This document shows positions 6,720 through 12,602 of a stretch of DNA of 12,602 bases, one piece after another. The position numbers and the translations under genes are program-made. Origin of the DNA: an uncultured Ruminococcus sp. (GTDB lineage: Bacteria > Bacillota > Clostridia > Oscillospirales > Ruminococcaceae). The stretch is taken from assembly GCA_900550695.1 (NCBI GenBank), contig URTF01000060.1, positions 1-12,602 of the forward strand, in the 5' to 3' direction. Numbering within the stretch: position 1 is the first letter of the stretch; each line of letters starts with the position of its first letter. The notes below the pieces were generated by a model. It had not been told where the DNA came from and ran no database searches. It worked only from the letters and a program-made list of their open reading frames with translations.

Positions 6720-7342
6720 TAGTTGCTATCTTCCTTTCTTATGTTTAAAAGTCGTAAAAAGACCTCTCTGCCTTTTTCTTCCGAATCCTGCTCGGAGCAG
6801 GTTATTCCGAGAATACTGAGAAGTACCATATTGAGCAGCATCGAACGCATCACCATAGCGGCGGCACGGCAGTCAACATCGTGTATCTCGCCTTTATCCA
6901 TACGGGTACGGAGAAGCTCACAAAGAAAATTTTCCAGCCCGTCAAGATATCGGTTCATATCCTCCGCCCGGATAAAATCACGGACTTCCTTTTCAAGTAT
7001 TACTATGCGGATAAGGTCGATATGCTCGTTTATAAATCCCGAAAGTCGGGTACAAATACTTTTGAGTGAATCCTCGATAGACAGACCGTCAAAAACATCA
7101 AAAACATCATTATCGGGAACGTTTTTCCGAAAGTCATCAAGCTCATTTTTCATTATTTCGGAAAGCAGTTCACGTTTTCCGTTGGGAAAGTAGTGATACA
7201 AAAGGCTCTCCGAAACGCCGATGCTTTTGCTGATATCTCTGACCGAAGTGCCGTTGTATCCGTTTTCGGAAAAGGACTTCTTAGCCGTTTCGATAAGCTT
7301 TCGGCGAGTTTCGGCGGCTTTTTCGCTTCTTGAACCTGCCAT
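6719..7342 (-). CDS. TetR/AcrR family transcriptional regulator
   Basis: This is a 207-residue DNA-binding regulator. A TetR N-terminal domain lies at about residues 8-55, with the helix-turn-helix TSVRDISKSIGVSESLLYHYF at 32-52. The C-terminal all-helical ligand and dimerisation domain shows no recognisable ligand motif. I place the start at the ATG at 7342, which has AGAGGTG at 7347-7353. The frame can be opened further to a TTG at 7369, but that has no ribosome binding site and would run into the operator. The gene is first in an operon with the ABC transporter and overlaps it by one base, implying translational coupling. Placed under its own dyad operator and a perfect consensus promoter, it most likely represses itself and the transporter until a ligand, perhaps a transported compound, binds. 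Confidence 0.92.
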   Translation of the reverse strand: MAGSRSEKAAETRRKLIETAKKSFSENGYNGTSVRDISKSIGVSESLLYHYFPNGKRELLSEIMKNELDDFRKNVPDNDVFDVFDGLSIEDSLKSICTRLSGFINEHIDLIRIVILEKEVRDFIRAEDMNRYLDGLENFLCELLRTRMDKGEIHDVDCRAAAMVMRSMLLNMVLLSILGITCSEQDSEEKGREVFLRLLNIRKEDSN

Positions 7343-7359
7343 AAAGCACCTCTTTTCTT

Positions 7360-7372
7360 CACTTAACAAGTG
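7360..7372 (-). promoter_or_regulatory. Probable TetR operator
   Basis: On the minus strand this is CACTTGTTAAGTG, perfect 5-bp half-sites around a 3-nt centre. An overlapping second dyad, AACA-n2-TGTT, lies at about 7365-7374. It sits about 6-18 nt downstream of the predicted transcription start and 18 nt upstream of the tetR ATG. A bound dimer would block initiation or clearance. Autoregulation is inferred from position and symmetry. Confidence 0.55.
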
Positions 7373-7384
7373 TTCAATGAAAAT

Positions 7385-7413
7385 ATTATAGCATTATCGA
7401 TGTTCCGTGTCAA
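7385..7413 (-). promoter_or_regulatory. Perfect consensus sigma-A promoter of the tetR-ABC operon
   Basis: On the minus strand, TTGACA (7413-7408) and TATAAT (7390-7385) are separated by exactly 17 nt. This is a full match to the vegetative consensus. Such a strong promoter makes sense only if it is normally repressed, which fits the dyad at 7360-7372. Confidence 0.85.
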
Positions 7414-7487
7414 TGCCGCAGGAAAATTTCAGCTTTTTATCACATTTTTAACATATTAGCAAATGTGTATTCGGATAAATTTGCGAA

Positions 7488-7528
7488 AAAAACCATTCAC
7501 CGATCATGTAAAACGGTGAATGGTTTTT
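7488..7528 (-). terminator. Intrinsic terminator of the toxin-antitoxin operon
   Basis: AAAAACCATTCACCG (7488-7502) and CGGTGAATGGTTTTT (7514-7528) form a perfect 15-bp stem with an 11-nt loop. On the minus strand it ends in seven T (7492-7486). The arm begins at the last base of the toxin stop codon. The A-tract on the opposite side means it could also act on plus-strand transcripts. Confidence 0.85.
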
Positions 7529-7806
7529 CAAAATAATTCAGAATGTGAGCCTGTACGGAATAACGTTAAGACAAGTTCTGTGTTTGTGATTTTGTATATC
7601 AGCAGCCAATCTGGTTCAATATGACATTCTCTATATCCGGAATAGTTTCCTTTTAATGCGTGGTCTTTCACTGCTATCGGCAGTTCAGCACCGTCAGAAA
7701 GCATAGAAACGATCAAATCAAGTTTGGAAATATCATATCTGCCTTGTTTACGAATTTTTTTGAGATCTTTTTTAAACTGTGGAGTAAATTTGATATTAAG
7801 TTTCAT
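7528..7806 (-). CDS. RelE/YafQ-family mRNA interferase toxin
   Basis: This is the toxin of a type II toxin-antitoxin pair, expected to cleave mRNA on the ribosome. At 92 residues it has the family length. The residues that form the YafQ active site are all in place: His49 in KDHALKG, His62, Asp66 and Trp67 in ECHIEPDWLLIY, Arg84 and His88 in RTGSHSELF, and the C-terminal Phe92. The N-terminal basic helix KFTPQFKKDLKKIRKQG is also typical. The ATG lies inside the antitoxin gene (11-nt overlap in another frame), with GAGGAG just upstream, so toxin translation should depend on antitoxin translation. Base composition is more AT-rich than the flanking genes, suggesting horizontal transfer. The active site is complete, so the toxin should be functional. 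Confidence 0.92.
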   Translation of the reverse strand: MKLNIKFTPQFKKDLKKIRKQGRYDISKLDLIVSMLSDGAELPIAVKDHALKGNYSGYRECHIEPDWLLIYKITNTELVLTLFRTGSHSELF

Positions 7807-8023
7807 TTGCGATCTCCTCGTCTATTTCAGAGAGAATCTCGGAGAAGGAATTATATGATTTATATTTTTCCGGGTGAGCTTCCATATCTTTTGCTTCTTC
7901 AAATGCTGCTTTCGTTTCATCGTTAAAAATAGGATAATATTCGCTGAACATGGAAATGAACCCTTTAAGCTGGTCGTCCGTAAGCTGATTGAAAATTCCA
8001 AGTGCAATTTCTCTTGTACTCAT
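7796..8023 (-). CDS. Antitoxin of the YafQ-type toxin-antitoxin pair
   Basis: The 75-residue acidic protein immediately precedes and overlaps the toxin gene, the canonical antitoxin position. The N-terminal part contains STREIALGIFNQL and LTDDQLKGFISMF, probably helices for dimerisation. The middle (about 36-55) is highly charged. The C-terminal SFSEILSEIDEEI is an amphipathic helix of the kind that wraps the toxin. I do not see a ribbon-helix-helix pattern like that of DinJ, the usual YafQ partner, so its DNA-binding mode is unclear. The ATG has an excellent AAGGAGG at 8032-8038. Transcription starts from a consensus promoter at 8079-8107, which the complex probably represses; no clear operator dyad was found. 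Confidence 0.85.
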   Translation of the reverse strand: MSTREIALGIFNQLTDDQLKGFISMFSEYYPIFNDETKAAFEEAKDMEAHPEKYKSYNSFSEILSEIDEEIANET

Positions 8024-8078
8024 AAAACAAACCTCCTTGTAAAGGTCGAATACTTTTAGAATTTCTTTATCTTATTAT

Positions 8079-8107
8079 ATTATATCATATCCAAATGAAA
8101 ATGTCAA
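8079..8107 (-). promoter_or_regulatory. Consensus promoter of the toxin-antitoxin operon
   Basis: On the minus strand, TTGACA (8107-8102) and TATAAT (8084-8079) are separated by 17 nt, a perfect match. A second TATAAT overlaps one base downstream at 8079-8074. The -35 box shares its first two T with the T-tract of the terminator immediately upstream. Confidence 0.8.
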
Positions 8108-8140
8108 AAACCCCATAGGATTTTTCAAGCCTATGGGATT
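8106..8140 (-). terminator. Intrinsic terminator after the LRR-protein gene
   Basis: CCCATAGG (8112-8119) and CCTATGGG (8130-8137) form an 8-bp perfect stem, extended by AA (8109-8110) with TT (8139-8140) across one mismatch. The loop is 10 nt. On the minus strand the stem is followed by TTTTTGACA. It starts 7 nt after the stop codon at 8147 and ends the dut-LRR transcript. Confidence 0.8.
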
Positions 8141-8146
8141 AAATGA

Positions 8147-9334
8147 TCACCTTGTATGGAATTCATAGGATTCAGAGAGGAAACCCTCAATGTCGGTTTT
8201 GCCGATAGTATCAACGGCGGAAATTTTTATCCAGTATTTGCGCTCGGGGTGAAGTCCCGTTATCGTACAGTTTTCCGTTGTGACCTTAGCGTATTCCTCA
8301 TATTTTTTGAGGTACGGATTGTAGAGATATACCTTATAGTAGTCCGTTCCGTTGACCCAGTTCCACGTTAAGTCCATTTTGTTCCTGCCGCGCGAAGCGA
8401 TAACGGCTGTCGGGGCGGAAAGACGGTACTTGAATTTTACCTTGTTTTTCTTTGCGTAGCGTTCGGCGTCGCTGCCCTGTTCTACTACAAGGGTGATCCT
8501 GCAGGGAGTTATCGTCTTGAAGGATTTCACGAATTCGCCGCTGCTGTAGGTGTAGTAGGGGGCTTTCACTGCCTTTTTGCCGGTCGAAAGGTAAAACTGC
8601 GGCTCATCTTTGGAAAGGTCTGCGCAGAAACCGAAAGCATATCTGTCAACGGTAGCATCGGCAGGTATCGAAACAGCTTCAAGCTTCGGGCAGTTGTAGA
8701 AAGCGTCTGCAATGAAGCCGATGCTGTTCGGAAATCTCACAGTTTTGAGCGAAAGGCAGTTGCCGAATGCGCCGCCGCCGATCTGACCGACTTCCGAGCC
8801 GCTTTTCGTGAATGTAATGCTTTGCAGTGAACGGCAGCAGAAGAAAGCATAGTCCATAATTCCGCCGTAAGGGTATCTTCCGTAGGTTTCATTCGTGCAG
8901 ATATCTCCTCGGAAAATTACCTTTGTAAGGCTTATGCAGCCGAAAAATGCACTCTCGCCGATATAGTCGAGGTTGCCTTTTACATCGAGCGTTTTAAGGT
9001 TTGAGCAGCCCGTGAAAGCTCTGTCGCCGATGCCGCCGAAGCAGGTCTTGGGTATCGTAACGGAGGTTATTTTCTGATTGTCACGGAAAGCATCATCGGC
9101 AATGTAGACAGCATCGGCAGGGATCGTTACCGCACCGCCCGAGCCTTTGTATTTTTTTACAAAAATGTCACCGCTTCTGTCCTGAGCGAGAACAAATCCG
9201 CCCTTTACGGTGTATTCCGAATCGGCTATTTCTTTTGAGTTGGAGAGTGCGGAAACGTTCACCGCCGAAAGCTGCATACAGCTGAGTGACATAACGACAG
9301 CAAGCGCAATATTTATCAATCTTTTAAACTTCAA
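8147..9334 (-). CDS. Secreted BspA-like leucine-rich-repeat protein with a C-terminal fibronectin type III domain
   Basis: A 395-residue exported protein. Residues 1-29 form a signal peptide: basic MKFKR, then a hydrophobic core, then a probable cleavage after VSA. Seven LRR_5 (BspA-type) units follow from about 75 to 240, each with an AF-x-x-C motif (82, 106, 129, 163, 189, 211, 233). The last LRR-like unit (about 283-303, GSDAERYAKKN) caps the array. A fibronectin III domain occupies about 306-395, with ITGLHPERKYWIKISAV. There is no LPXTG, dockerin or membrane anchor, so it is probably released or held by protein contacts. The start is a TTG at 9334: no ATG is in frame before an upstream stop, and the next ATG (codon 15) would destroy the signal peptide. 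The ribosome binding site is weak (GGGG). It follows dut by 30 nt. Family members mediate adhesion or carbohydrate contact; the role here is unknown. Confidence 0.88.
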   Translation of the reverse strand: MKFKRLINIALAVVMSLSCMQLSAVNVSALSNSKEIADSEYTVKGGFVLAQDRSGDIFVKKYKGSGGAVTIPADAVYIADDAFRDNQKITSVTIPKTCFGGIGDRAFTGCSNLKTLDVKGNLDYIGESAFFGCISLTKVIFRGDICTNETYGRYPYGGIMDYAFFCCRSLQSITFTKSGSEVGQIGGGAFGNCLSLKTVRFPNSIGFIADAFYNCPKLEAVSIPADATVDRYAFGFCADLSKDEPQFYLSTGKKAVKAPYYTYSSGEFVKSFKTITPCRITLVVEQGSDAERYAKKNKVKFKYRLSAPTAVIASRGRNKMDLTWNWVNGTDYYKVYLYNPYLKKYEEYAKVTTENCTITGLHPERKYWIKISAVDTIGKTDIEGFLSESYEFHTR

Positions 9335-9364
9335 GAGTATTACCCCATTTCATTCAGATAAGCT

Positions 9365-9883
9365 TTACTTGTCTGTGCTTCCGAAACCGCCCGTGCGTGT
9401 GCCGTCCGAAGCGTCATCGTCGGTAATGCCGAACGGTAAGAAAATTCCCTGAGCGAAGCCTTTTCCCTCGTCAACATCGGCAATGCTGTAGTCCTTTGAA
9501 TCGTTGGTTATCTTTATCTTGATGTGACCCTCGTTGTCAGCGCCGAAGTAGTCGCTGTCGATGATCCCGACAGTGTTGTCGAGCTGGATTCGATGCTTGA
9601 AGCCAAGACTGCTTCGTGGGAATATCGCAAGCACCCAGCCCTGCTTTATCTCGGCTCTTATTCCCGTCGGGATAAGGAGAGTTTCATCGGGGTTAAGGGT
9701 TATTGCAACGGGGAGAAAGAAATCATAGCCTGCCGAGCCTGCGGTAGCTCTTTTCGGCAGCCTGATGTGGTCATAGATCTCACGAACGACTGCCTCGTCA
9801 TCTTCGGGATAGACAGCCTGCCAGTCACCGAGGAACTGTTCAAACGAAACCTTATAAAATTTTGCGACTTTTTCTATAGACAT
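9365..9883 (-). CDS. dut: dUTP diphosphatase (trimeric type)
   Basis: This enzyme hydrolyses dUTP to dUMP and pyrophosphate, keeping uracil out of DNA and feeding thymidylate synthesis. All five trimeric dUTPase motifs are present: AGSAGYD (48-54), PRSSLG (89-94), the DNTVGIIDSDYFG block (102-114) with catalytic Asp109 and Tyr112, GKGFAQGIF (140-148), and the C-terminal arm RTGGFGSTDK (163-172). The protein is 172 residues, longer than the usual 145-150, because of about 35 extra N-terminal residues (KFYKVSFEQFLGDW) before motif 1. The ATG has GGAGG at 9891-9895 and a near-consensus promoter at 9914-9942. It is the first gene of a unit with the LRR protein. Confidence 0.95.
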   Translation of the reverse strand: MSIEKVAKFYKVSFEQFLGDWQAVYPEDDEAVVREIYDHIRLPKRATAGSAGYDFFLPVAITLNPDETLLIPTGIRAEIKQGWVLAIFPRSSLGFKHRIQLDNTVGIIDSDYFGADNEGHIKIKITNDSKDYSIADVDEGKGFAQGIFLPFGITDDDASDGTRTGGFGSTDK

Positions 9884-9913
9884 AAAAAATCCTCCGAAAT
9901 ATCATATACTATC

Positions 9914-9942
9914 ATTATACAATATTCAGAGGATTTCGTCAA
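9914..9942 (-). promoter_or_regulatory. Sigma-A type promoter of dut
   Basis: On the minus strand, TTGACG (9942-9937) and TATAAT (9919-9914) are separated by 17 nt, an 11 of 12 match. It lies in the 74-nt gap between metF and dut, with a short leader of about 25 nt. Confidence 0.75.
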
Positions 9943-9957
9943 CACTTTGGCAATAAA

Positions 9958-10818
9958 TTAAAGCATATTTTTGATGCTTTCGCTGATTTTTCCCGCAACG
10001 TAAGGATTGTTCATCGTGTAAAGGTGAATACCGTCAACGCCGCTTGAAATGAGCTCAACGATCTGGTCGATAGCATAGGCAATACCTGCGTCACGGAGAG
10101 CTTCGGGGTTATTTTCGTATCTCTGCATAGTCTTGGAGAACTTTGCAGGAAGGCTTGCGCCGCACATCGAAACCATTCGCTGTATCTGCTTCGCATTTGT
10201 TACGGGCATAATTCCTGCTTCAATAGGAACGTTCACGCCTGCGGCTCTTGCTTTTTCAAGAAAGCTGAAAAATACGGAGTTGTCGAAAAAGAGCTGCGAC
10301 ATAAGATGCTCTGCGCCTGCTTCTATCTTTATTTTGAGATTTTCGATATCCTTGTCAAGATTTTCCGCTTCAATATGACATTCGGGGTAGCAAGCTCCCG
10401 AAACGTGGAAATCACCGTTTTCCTTTATAAAGCGTGTGAGGTCGCTCGCATACTCAAAGTCGTGCAGACGGGGGATATCGGGGTTGATGTCGCCGCGGAG
10501 AGCGAGGATATTTTCAACGCTGCGCTCTTTGAGCTGTTTAAGGCGTTCGAGGATAAGCTCTTTGTCGCTGTAAACGCAGGTGAGGTGCGCCGCCGAGGTT
10601 ATGCCGAGTTTGTTCTGGATATATGAAGCGATATCGCAGGTCATTGTGTCTGCGCTCGTTCCTCTTGCACCGTATGTAACGCTGATAAAGTCGGGGGAGA
10701 GCTTTTTCAGTTCGTCCAGTGTATGGTAAATGGATTCGATAGGAGTAGTGTTTTTCGGGGGAAATACCTCGAATGAGAATACGGTCTTTCCCTTTCCGAA
10801 CAGTTCGGGTATCTTCAT
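9958..10818 (-). CDS. metF: 5,10-methylenetetrahydrofolate reductase
   Basis: This flavoenzyme reduces methylene-THF to methyl-THF, the methyl donor for methionine synthesis, in the cytoplasm. The 286-residue TIM barrel carries SFEVFPPK with the catalytic Glu17, the SVTYGARG segment, AAHLTCV with His78, LRGD with Asp110 near the flavin, and GACYPECH. These match the bacterial MetF pattern, and the length is close to E. coli MetF. The ATG follows the esterase stop by 19 nt. Its ribosome binding site, GAAAGGA (10830-10836), lies in that gap about 11 nt from the ATG. It is therefore the second gene of a transcript starting at about 12395. No SAM or other methionine-related riboswitch or T-box was recognised upstream of either gene, so it seems not to be under direct methionine control here. 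Confidence 0.95.
   Translation of the reverse strand: MKIPELFGKGKTVFSFEVFPPKNTTPIESIYHTLDELKKLSPDFISVTYGARGTSADTMTCDIASYIQNKLGITSAAHLTCVYSDKELILERLKQLKERSVENILALRGDINPDIPRLHDFEYASDLTRFIKENGDFHVSGACYPECHIEAENLDKDIENLKIKIEAGAEHLMSQLFFDNSVFFSFLEKARAAGVNVPIEAGIMPVTNAKQIQRMVSMCGASLPAKFSKTMQRYENNPEALRDAGIAYAIDQIVELISSGVDGIHLYTMNNPYVAGKISESIKNML
9960..9980 (-). terminator. Small hairpin across the metF stop codon
   Basis: AAAGCAT (9960-9966) and ATGCTTT (9974-9980) form a 7-bp stem overlapping the last codons of metF. On the minus strand it is followed by AATTTATTG, a poor T-tract. It may be a weak terminator for the esterase-metF transcript; otherwise there is none before the dut promoter. Confidence 0.3.
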
Positions 10819-10837
10819 TGGCAGTTTTGTCCTTTCA

Positions 10838-12367
10838 TTACTTTATATAAAATCCGTCATCACGGCTCGTTCTGAACGGTGCAAGCGGAAGTCCGTTCTT
10901 TGAGAAAACGGTGACTTCGCCGTAGTTCACCCAGCAGTAACGGGCATATTTAGGTTCGCTGACTTCGCCGCTTGAAAGAATGATCTTTTCGCCGTCAAAT
11001 TCGGCATTTGCGGAGTGATAGACCTTGTCCATTCCTGCGAGCTCAAAGCCTTTGACTTCGCCCTTTACATCAAAACCGCCCTCGGCGTGGTCAAAGCTCA
11101 AAACAGCTTTTCCGTCAGCGAAAAGAGCCGAGCGGAAAATTGCGCCGTAAGCCTTTTCGGGAGAGAGCTTATTGTAAACATGGCAAAGTGCCTGAAGTTC
11201 AAGGCGTTCGCCGACAGGTTTCTTGTCGAGGGGGTGAATGTTGCCGTATTCGCCGCAGTCGAGAGCAACCGCAATGCCTGTGTTCGCCGTTGTCAGGTGA
11301 ACACGCATCTGCGCTTCACGGATAAGACACCAGTGCTTTCTGTCCTCTTCGCCTCGGTTGATATGCATCGGGAGCTGAACGAAAATGAACGGCAGAGTAT
11401 CATCGTTCCAGTCGCTTCTCCACTGCTCGATGAGCATTTTCAGCAGCTTGCAGTACATATTCGGCTTGTGGTCGTCGCTTTCGCCCTGATAATAGATAAA
11501 GCCTGCGAGAGTGTAAGGGCATACCCGCTTTAACATAGTTTCGTAAACGCCGCCTGCACGGAACGGTGACTTCGGACCGAGTGGTTCGGGATAGCGGCAC
11601 GGGCCTGCGAATTTGAGCGCATCGCCCCATTCGCCCTCGGGATTCTTGGCGTAGAATTCGTTTATCTTCGGCTGCCACTGCTCAACGTAAGCGTTGTAAT
11701 CGTCAAGCTCTGCGCAGTATTCCTCGAAAGTTTTTCCGTCCATAGCGGCATCGTATTCGTCAACGTAGGACTTTGTATCGACATCAGAGCAGAGCAGTTC
11801 CTTTGAAATCCAAGCCGAAGCGGAAGTTCCGCCCCAGTTGCAGCCGATAACGCCGACCGTCACGCCGAGGTCTTCGGAAAGCTTTTTTGCGAAGTAGTAG
11901 CCGACTGCAGACCAAGCGGCGGAGTTGTTCTTTGATGCCCTTGCCCAGCCGCCGTTGCGCTCGTCAGCATAGAAAAATTCATCAATATAGGAATTCTTTT
12001 TGGTATAGTAAAAGCGAACGTTCACGCCGTCCGTCTGTTCGAGGACTTTTTTGCCGTCGAGCGAGTTTTGGAGCTCAAGCTCCATATTCGACTGACCGCC
12101 TGCGAGCCATACTTCGCCGAGCATAACATCGGTAAAGACGATTTTTTCATCGCCCGAGAAAACCGTCATCTCGTAAGGTCCGCCTGCCTCCATTGCAGGG
12201 AGAACAGCCGTCCAGCGGTGATTTTTTGTCACGGCTTCGGCGGTCTTGCCGTTCAGCGAAACGGTAACCTTCATTCCGTCATAAGCCATACCCCACACGG
12301 TTATATTTTTATTTCTTTGAAGAACCATTGAATCGGAAAAAACAGGTGCGCAGGATAAGATACCCAT
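10838..12367 (-). CDS. Sialate O-acetylesterase family protein (SGNH-type carbohydrate esterase)
   Basis: The 509-residue protein matches the sialate O-acetylesterase (SASA) family, which removes acetyl groups from sialic acids or other sugars. The N-terminal FSDSMVLQRN and VWGMAYDG segment is the typical beta-domain opening. AGGQSNMEL (89-97) holds the nucleophile Ser93. GCNWGGTSASAW (175-186) contributes the oxyanion block, YYQGESD the next conserved block, and NIHPLDKKPVGERL the catalytic His region. The start is the ATG at 12367, with AAGGAGG at 12375-12381 seven nt upstream. The TTG two codons earlier would sit against the ribosome binding site. There is no signal peptide, so unlike many relatives it should act in the cytoplasm on imported sugars. 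It is co-transcribed with metF. The exact substrate is uncertain. Confidence 0.9.
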   Translation of the reverse strand: MGILSCAPVFSDSMVLQRNKNITVWGMAYDGMKVTVSLNGKTAEAVTKNHRWTAVLPAMEAGGPYEMTVFSGDEKIVFTDVMLGEVWLAGGQSNMELELQNSLDGKKVLEQTDGVNVRFYYTKKNSYIDEFFYADERNGGWARASKNNSAAWSAVGYYFAKKLSEDLGVTVGVIGCNWGGTSASAWISKELLCSDVDTKSYVDEYDAAMDGKTFEEYCAELDDYNAYVEQWQPKINEFYAKNPEGEWGDALKFAGPCRYPEPLGPKSPFRAGGVYETMLKRVCPYTLAGFIYYQGESDDHKPNMYCKLLKMLIEQWRSDWNDDTLPFIFVQLPMHINRGEEDRKHWCLIREAQMRVHLTTANTGIAVALDCGEYGNIHPLDKKPVGERLELQALCHVYNKLSPEKAYGAIFRSALFADGKAVLSFDHAEGGFDVKGEVKGFELAGMDKVYHSANAEFDGEKIILSSGEVSEPKYARYCWVNYGEVTVFSKNGLPLAPFRTSRDDGFYIK

Positions 12368-12401
12368 ACACAAACCTCCTTAGTTTGAGAATATCATTTA
12401 T

Positions 12402-12430
12402 ATTTTACTTTATTATCATAAAAAAATCAA
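12402..12430 (-). promoter_or_regulatory. Probable promoter of the esterase-metF operon
   Basis: On the minus strand, TTGATT (12430-12425) and TAAAAT (12407-12402) are 17 nt apart, matching 9 of 12 consensus positions. The predicted leader is about 28 nt and contains only the AAGGAGG site. Confidence 0.55.
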
Positions 12431-12602
12431 GCAATAAATGTTAATATTATAGGTGACCTCTAAAAGTACAGGAGTAATATTCAGAAAATCAGGTTCATAA
12501 ACTTGTTGGGTGGAGGTTCAAAGACGTTTTGGGTTTATTGAATATAATAATACTAAACACCAATAAAACTATAGACAAAAAATCTGCGCAAAATCCATAT
12601 AT
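12431..12602. other. AT-rich right flank without a supported gene
   Basis: No open frame with a ribosome binding site was seen. A weak inverted repeat is present: TTTATTG (12534-12540) with CAATAAA (12561-12567). There are isolated TATAAT-like strings on both strands (12543-12548 plus; 12446-12451 minus) without matching -35 boxes. AGGTGACCT (12451-12459) is a short odd palindrome. None is enough for a functional call. Confidence 0.5.

Noticed and set aside
7343..7369. Upstream TTG start for tetR adding nine residues
   Set aside because: There is no ribosome binding site before it, and the extra codons overlap the operator dyad. The ATG at 7342 has AGAGGTG in position.
9888..9935. Inverted repeat AATCCTC / GAGGATT spanning the dut ribosome binding site and promoter spacer
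   Set aside because: The distal arm lies between -35 and -10 and is not transcribed, so it cannot form an RNA hairpin. As an operator it is too widely spaced to call.
11015..11533. 172-codon plus-strand open frame opposite the esterase
   Set aside because: It is antisense to conserved SASA-family sequence and has no ribosome binding site or recognisable domain.
12368..12373. TTG start two codons before the esterase ATG
   Set aside because: It sits one nucleotide from the AAGGAGG site. The ATG at 12367 has the proper 7-nt spacing.
1..12602. CRISPR array, tRNA/rRNA genes, prophage or defence cluster
   Set aside because: No regularly spaced direct repeats with unique spacers, no tRNA-like cloverleaf with a TTC arm, and no cas, integrase, nuclease or phage structural motifs were seen. 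The heptamer arrays have no spacers.

Overview
The window looks like chromosome from a low-to-moderate GC Firmicute, most likely a Ruminococcus-like member of the Oscillospiraceae. The basis is AT-rich intergenic DNA with near-consensus sigma-A promoters and strong AGGAGG-type ribosome binding sites, a BspA-like leucine-rich-repeat secreted protein, and a small non-coding element of a type I associate with gut Clostridia. The genus is an inference. Every complete gene lies on the minus strand. Only the last codons of one plus-strand gene enter at the left edge, converging on gpmI.

Layout from left to right. Positions 2-55 hold the tail of a plus-strand gene, followed by a bidirectional terminator (210-245). 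The glycolytic pair tpiA then gpmI (2651 to 268) is read leftward from an extended -10 promoter, with a stem-loop between the two genes. Next is an unrecognised 188-residue two-helix membrane protein (2832-3398) with its own good promoter. A 282-bp MITE-like element (3477-3758) follows; its two 35-bp perfect terminal inverted repeats are each five copies of a TAATGCG-like heptamer. It overlaps the stop codon of the next gene and carries an intrinsic terminator. Beyond it is a TetR regulator plus fused ABC ATPase/permease operon (7342 to 3756), coupled by a TAATG stop/start overlap. That operon has a perfect consensus promoter and a dyad operator just downstream of the expected start point. A YafQ-type toxin-antitoxin operon (8023 to 7528) follows. 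Its -35 box abuts the T-tract of the terminator of the next unit, a dUTPase plus secreted LRR/fibronectin III protein operon (9883 to 8147). The last unit is a sialate O-acetylesterase family gene followed by metF (12367 to 9958). The right-hand 170 bp is AT-rich and has no gene that I can support.

How the genes work together. tpiA and gpmI are lower-glycolysis enzymes. The TetR/ABC pair reads as a self-regulated export or lipid/peptide-detachment module. The toxin-antitoxin pair is a stand-alone type II module. dUTPase with an LRR protein, and an acylesterase with metF, are operon pairings without an obvious shared pathway. Start sites were re-examined against ribosome binding sites: tetR is placed at the ATG at 7342, the esterase at the ATG at 12367, and the LRR protein at a TTG (9334).

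I did not find a convincing new defence, CRISPR or phage system. The best candidates for follow-up are the heptamer-ended mobile element that appears to supply a terminator while preserving the host stop codon, the roughly 560-residue extracellular domain of the ABC protein, and the YafQ toxin paired with an antitoxin that does not look like DinJ.
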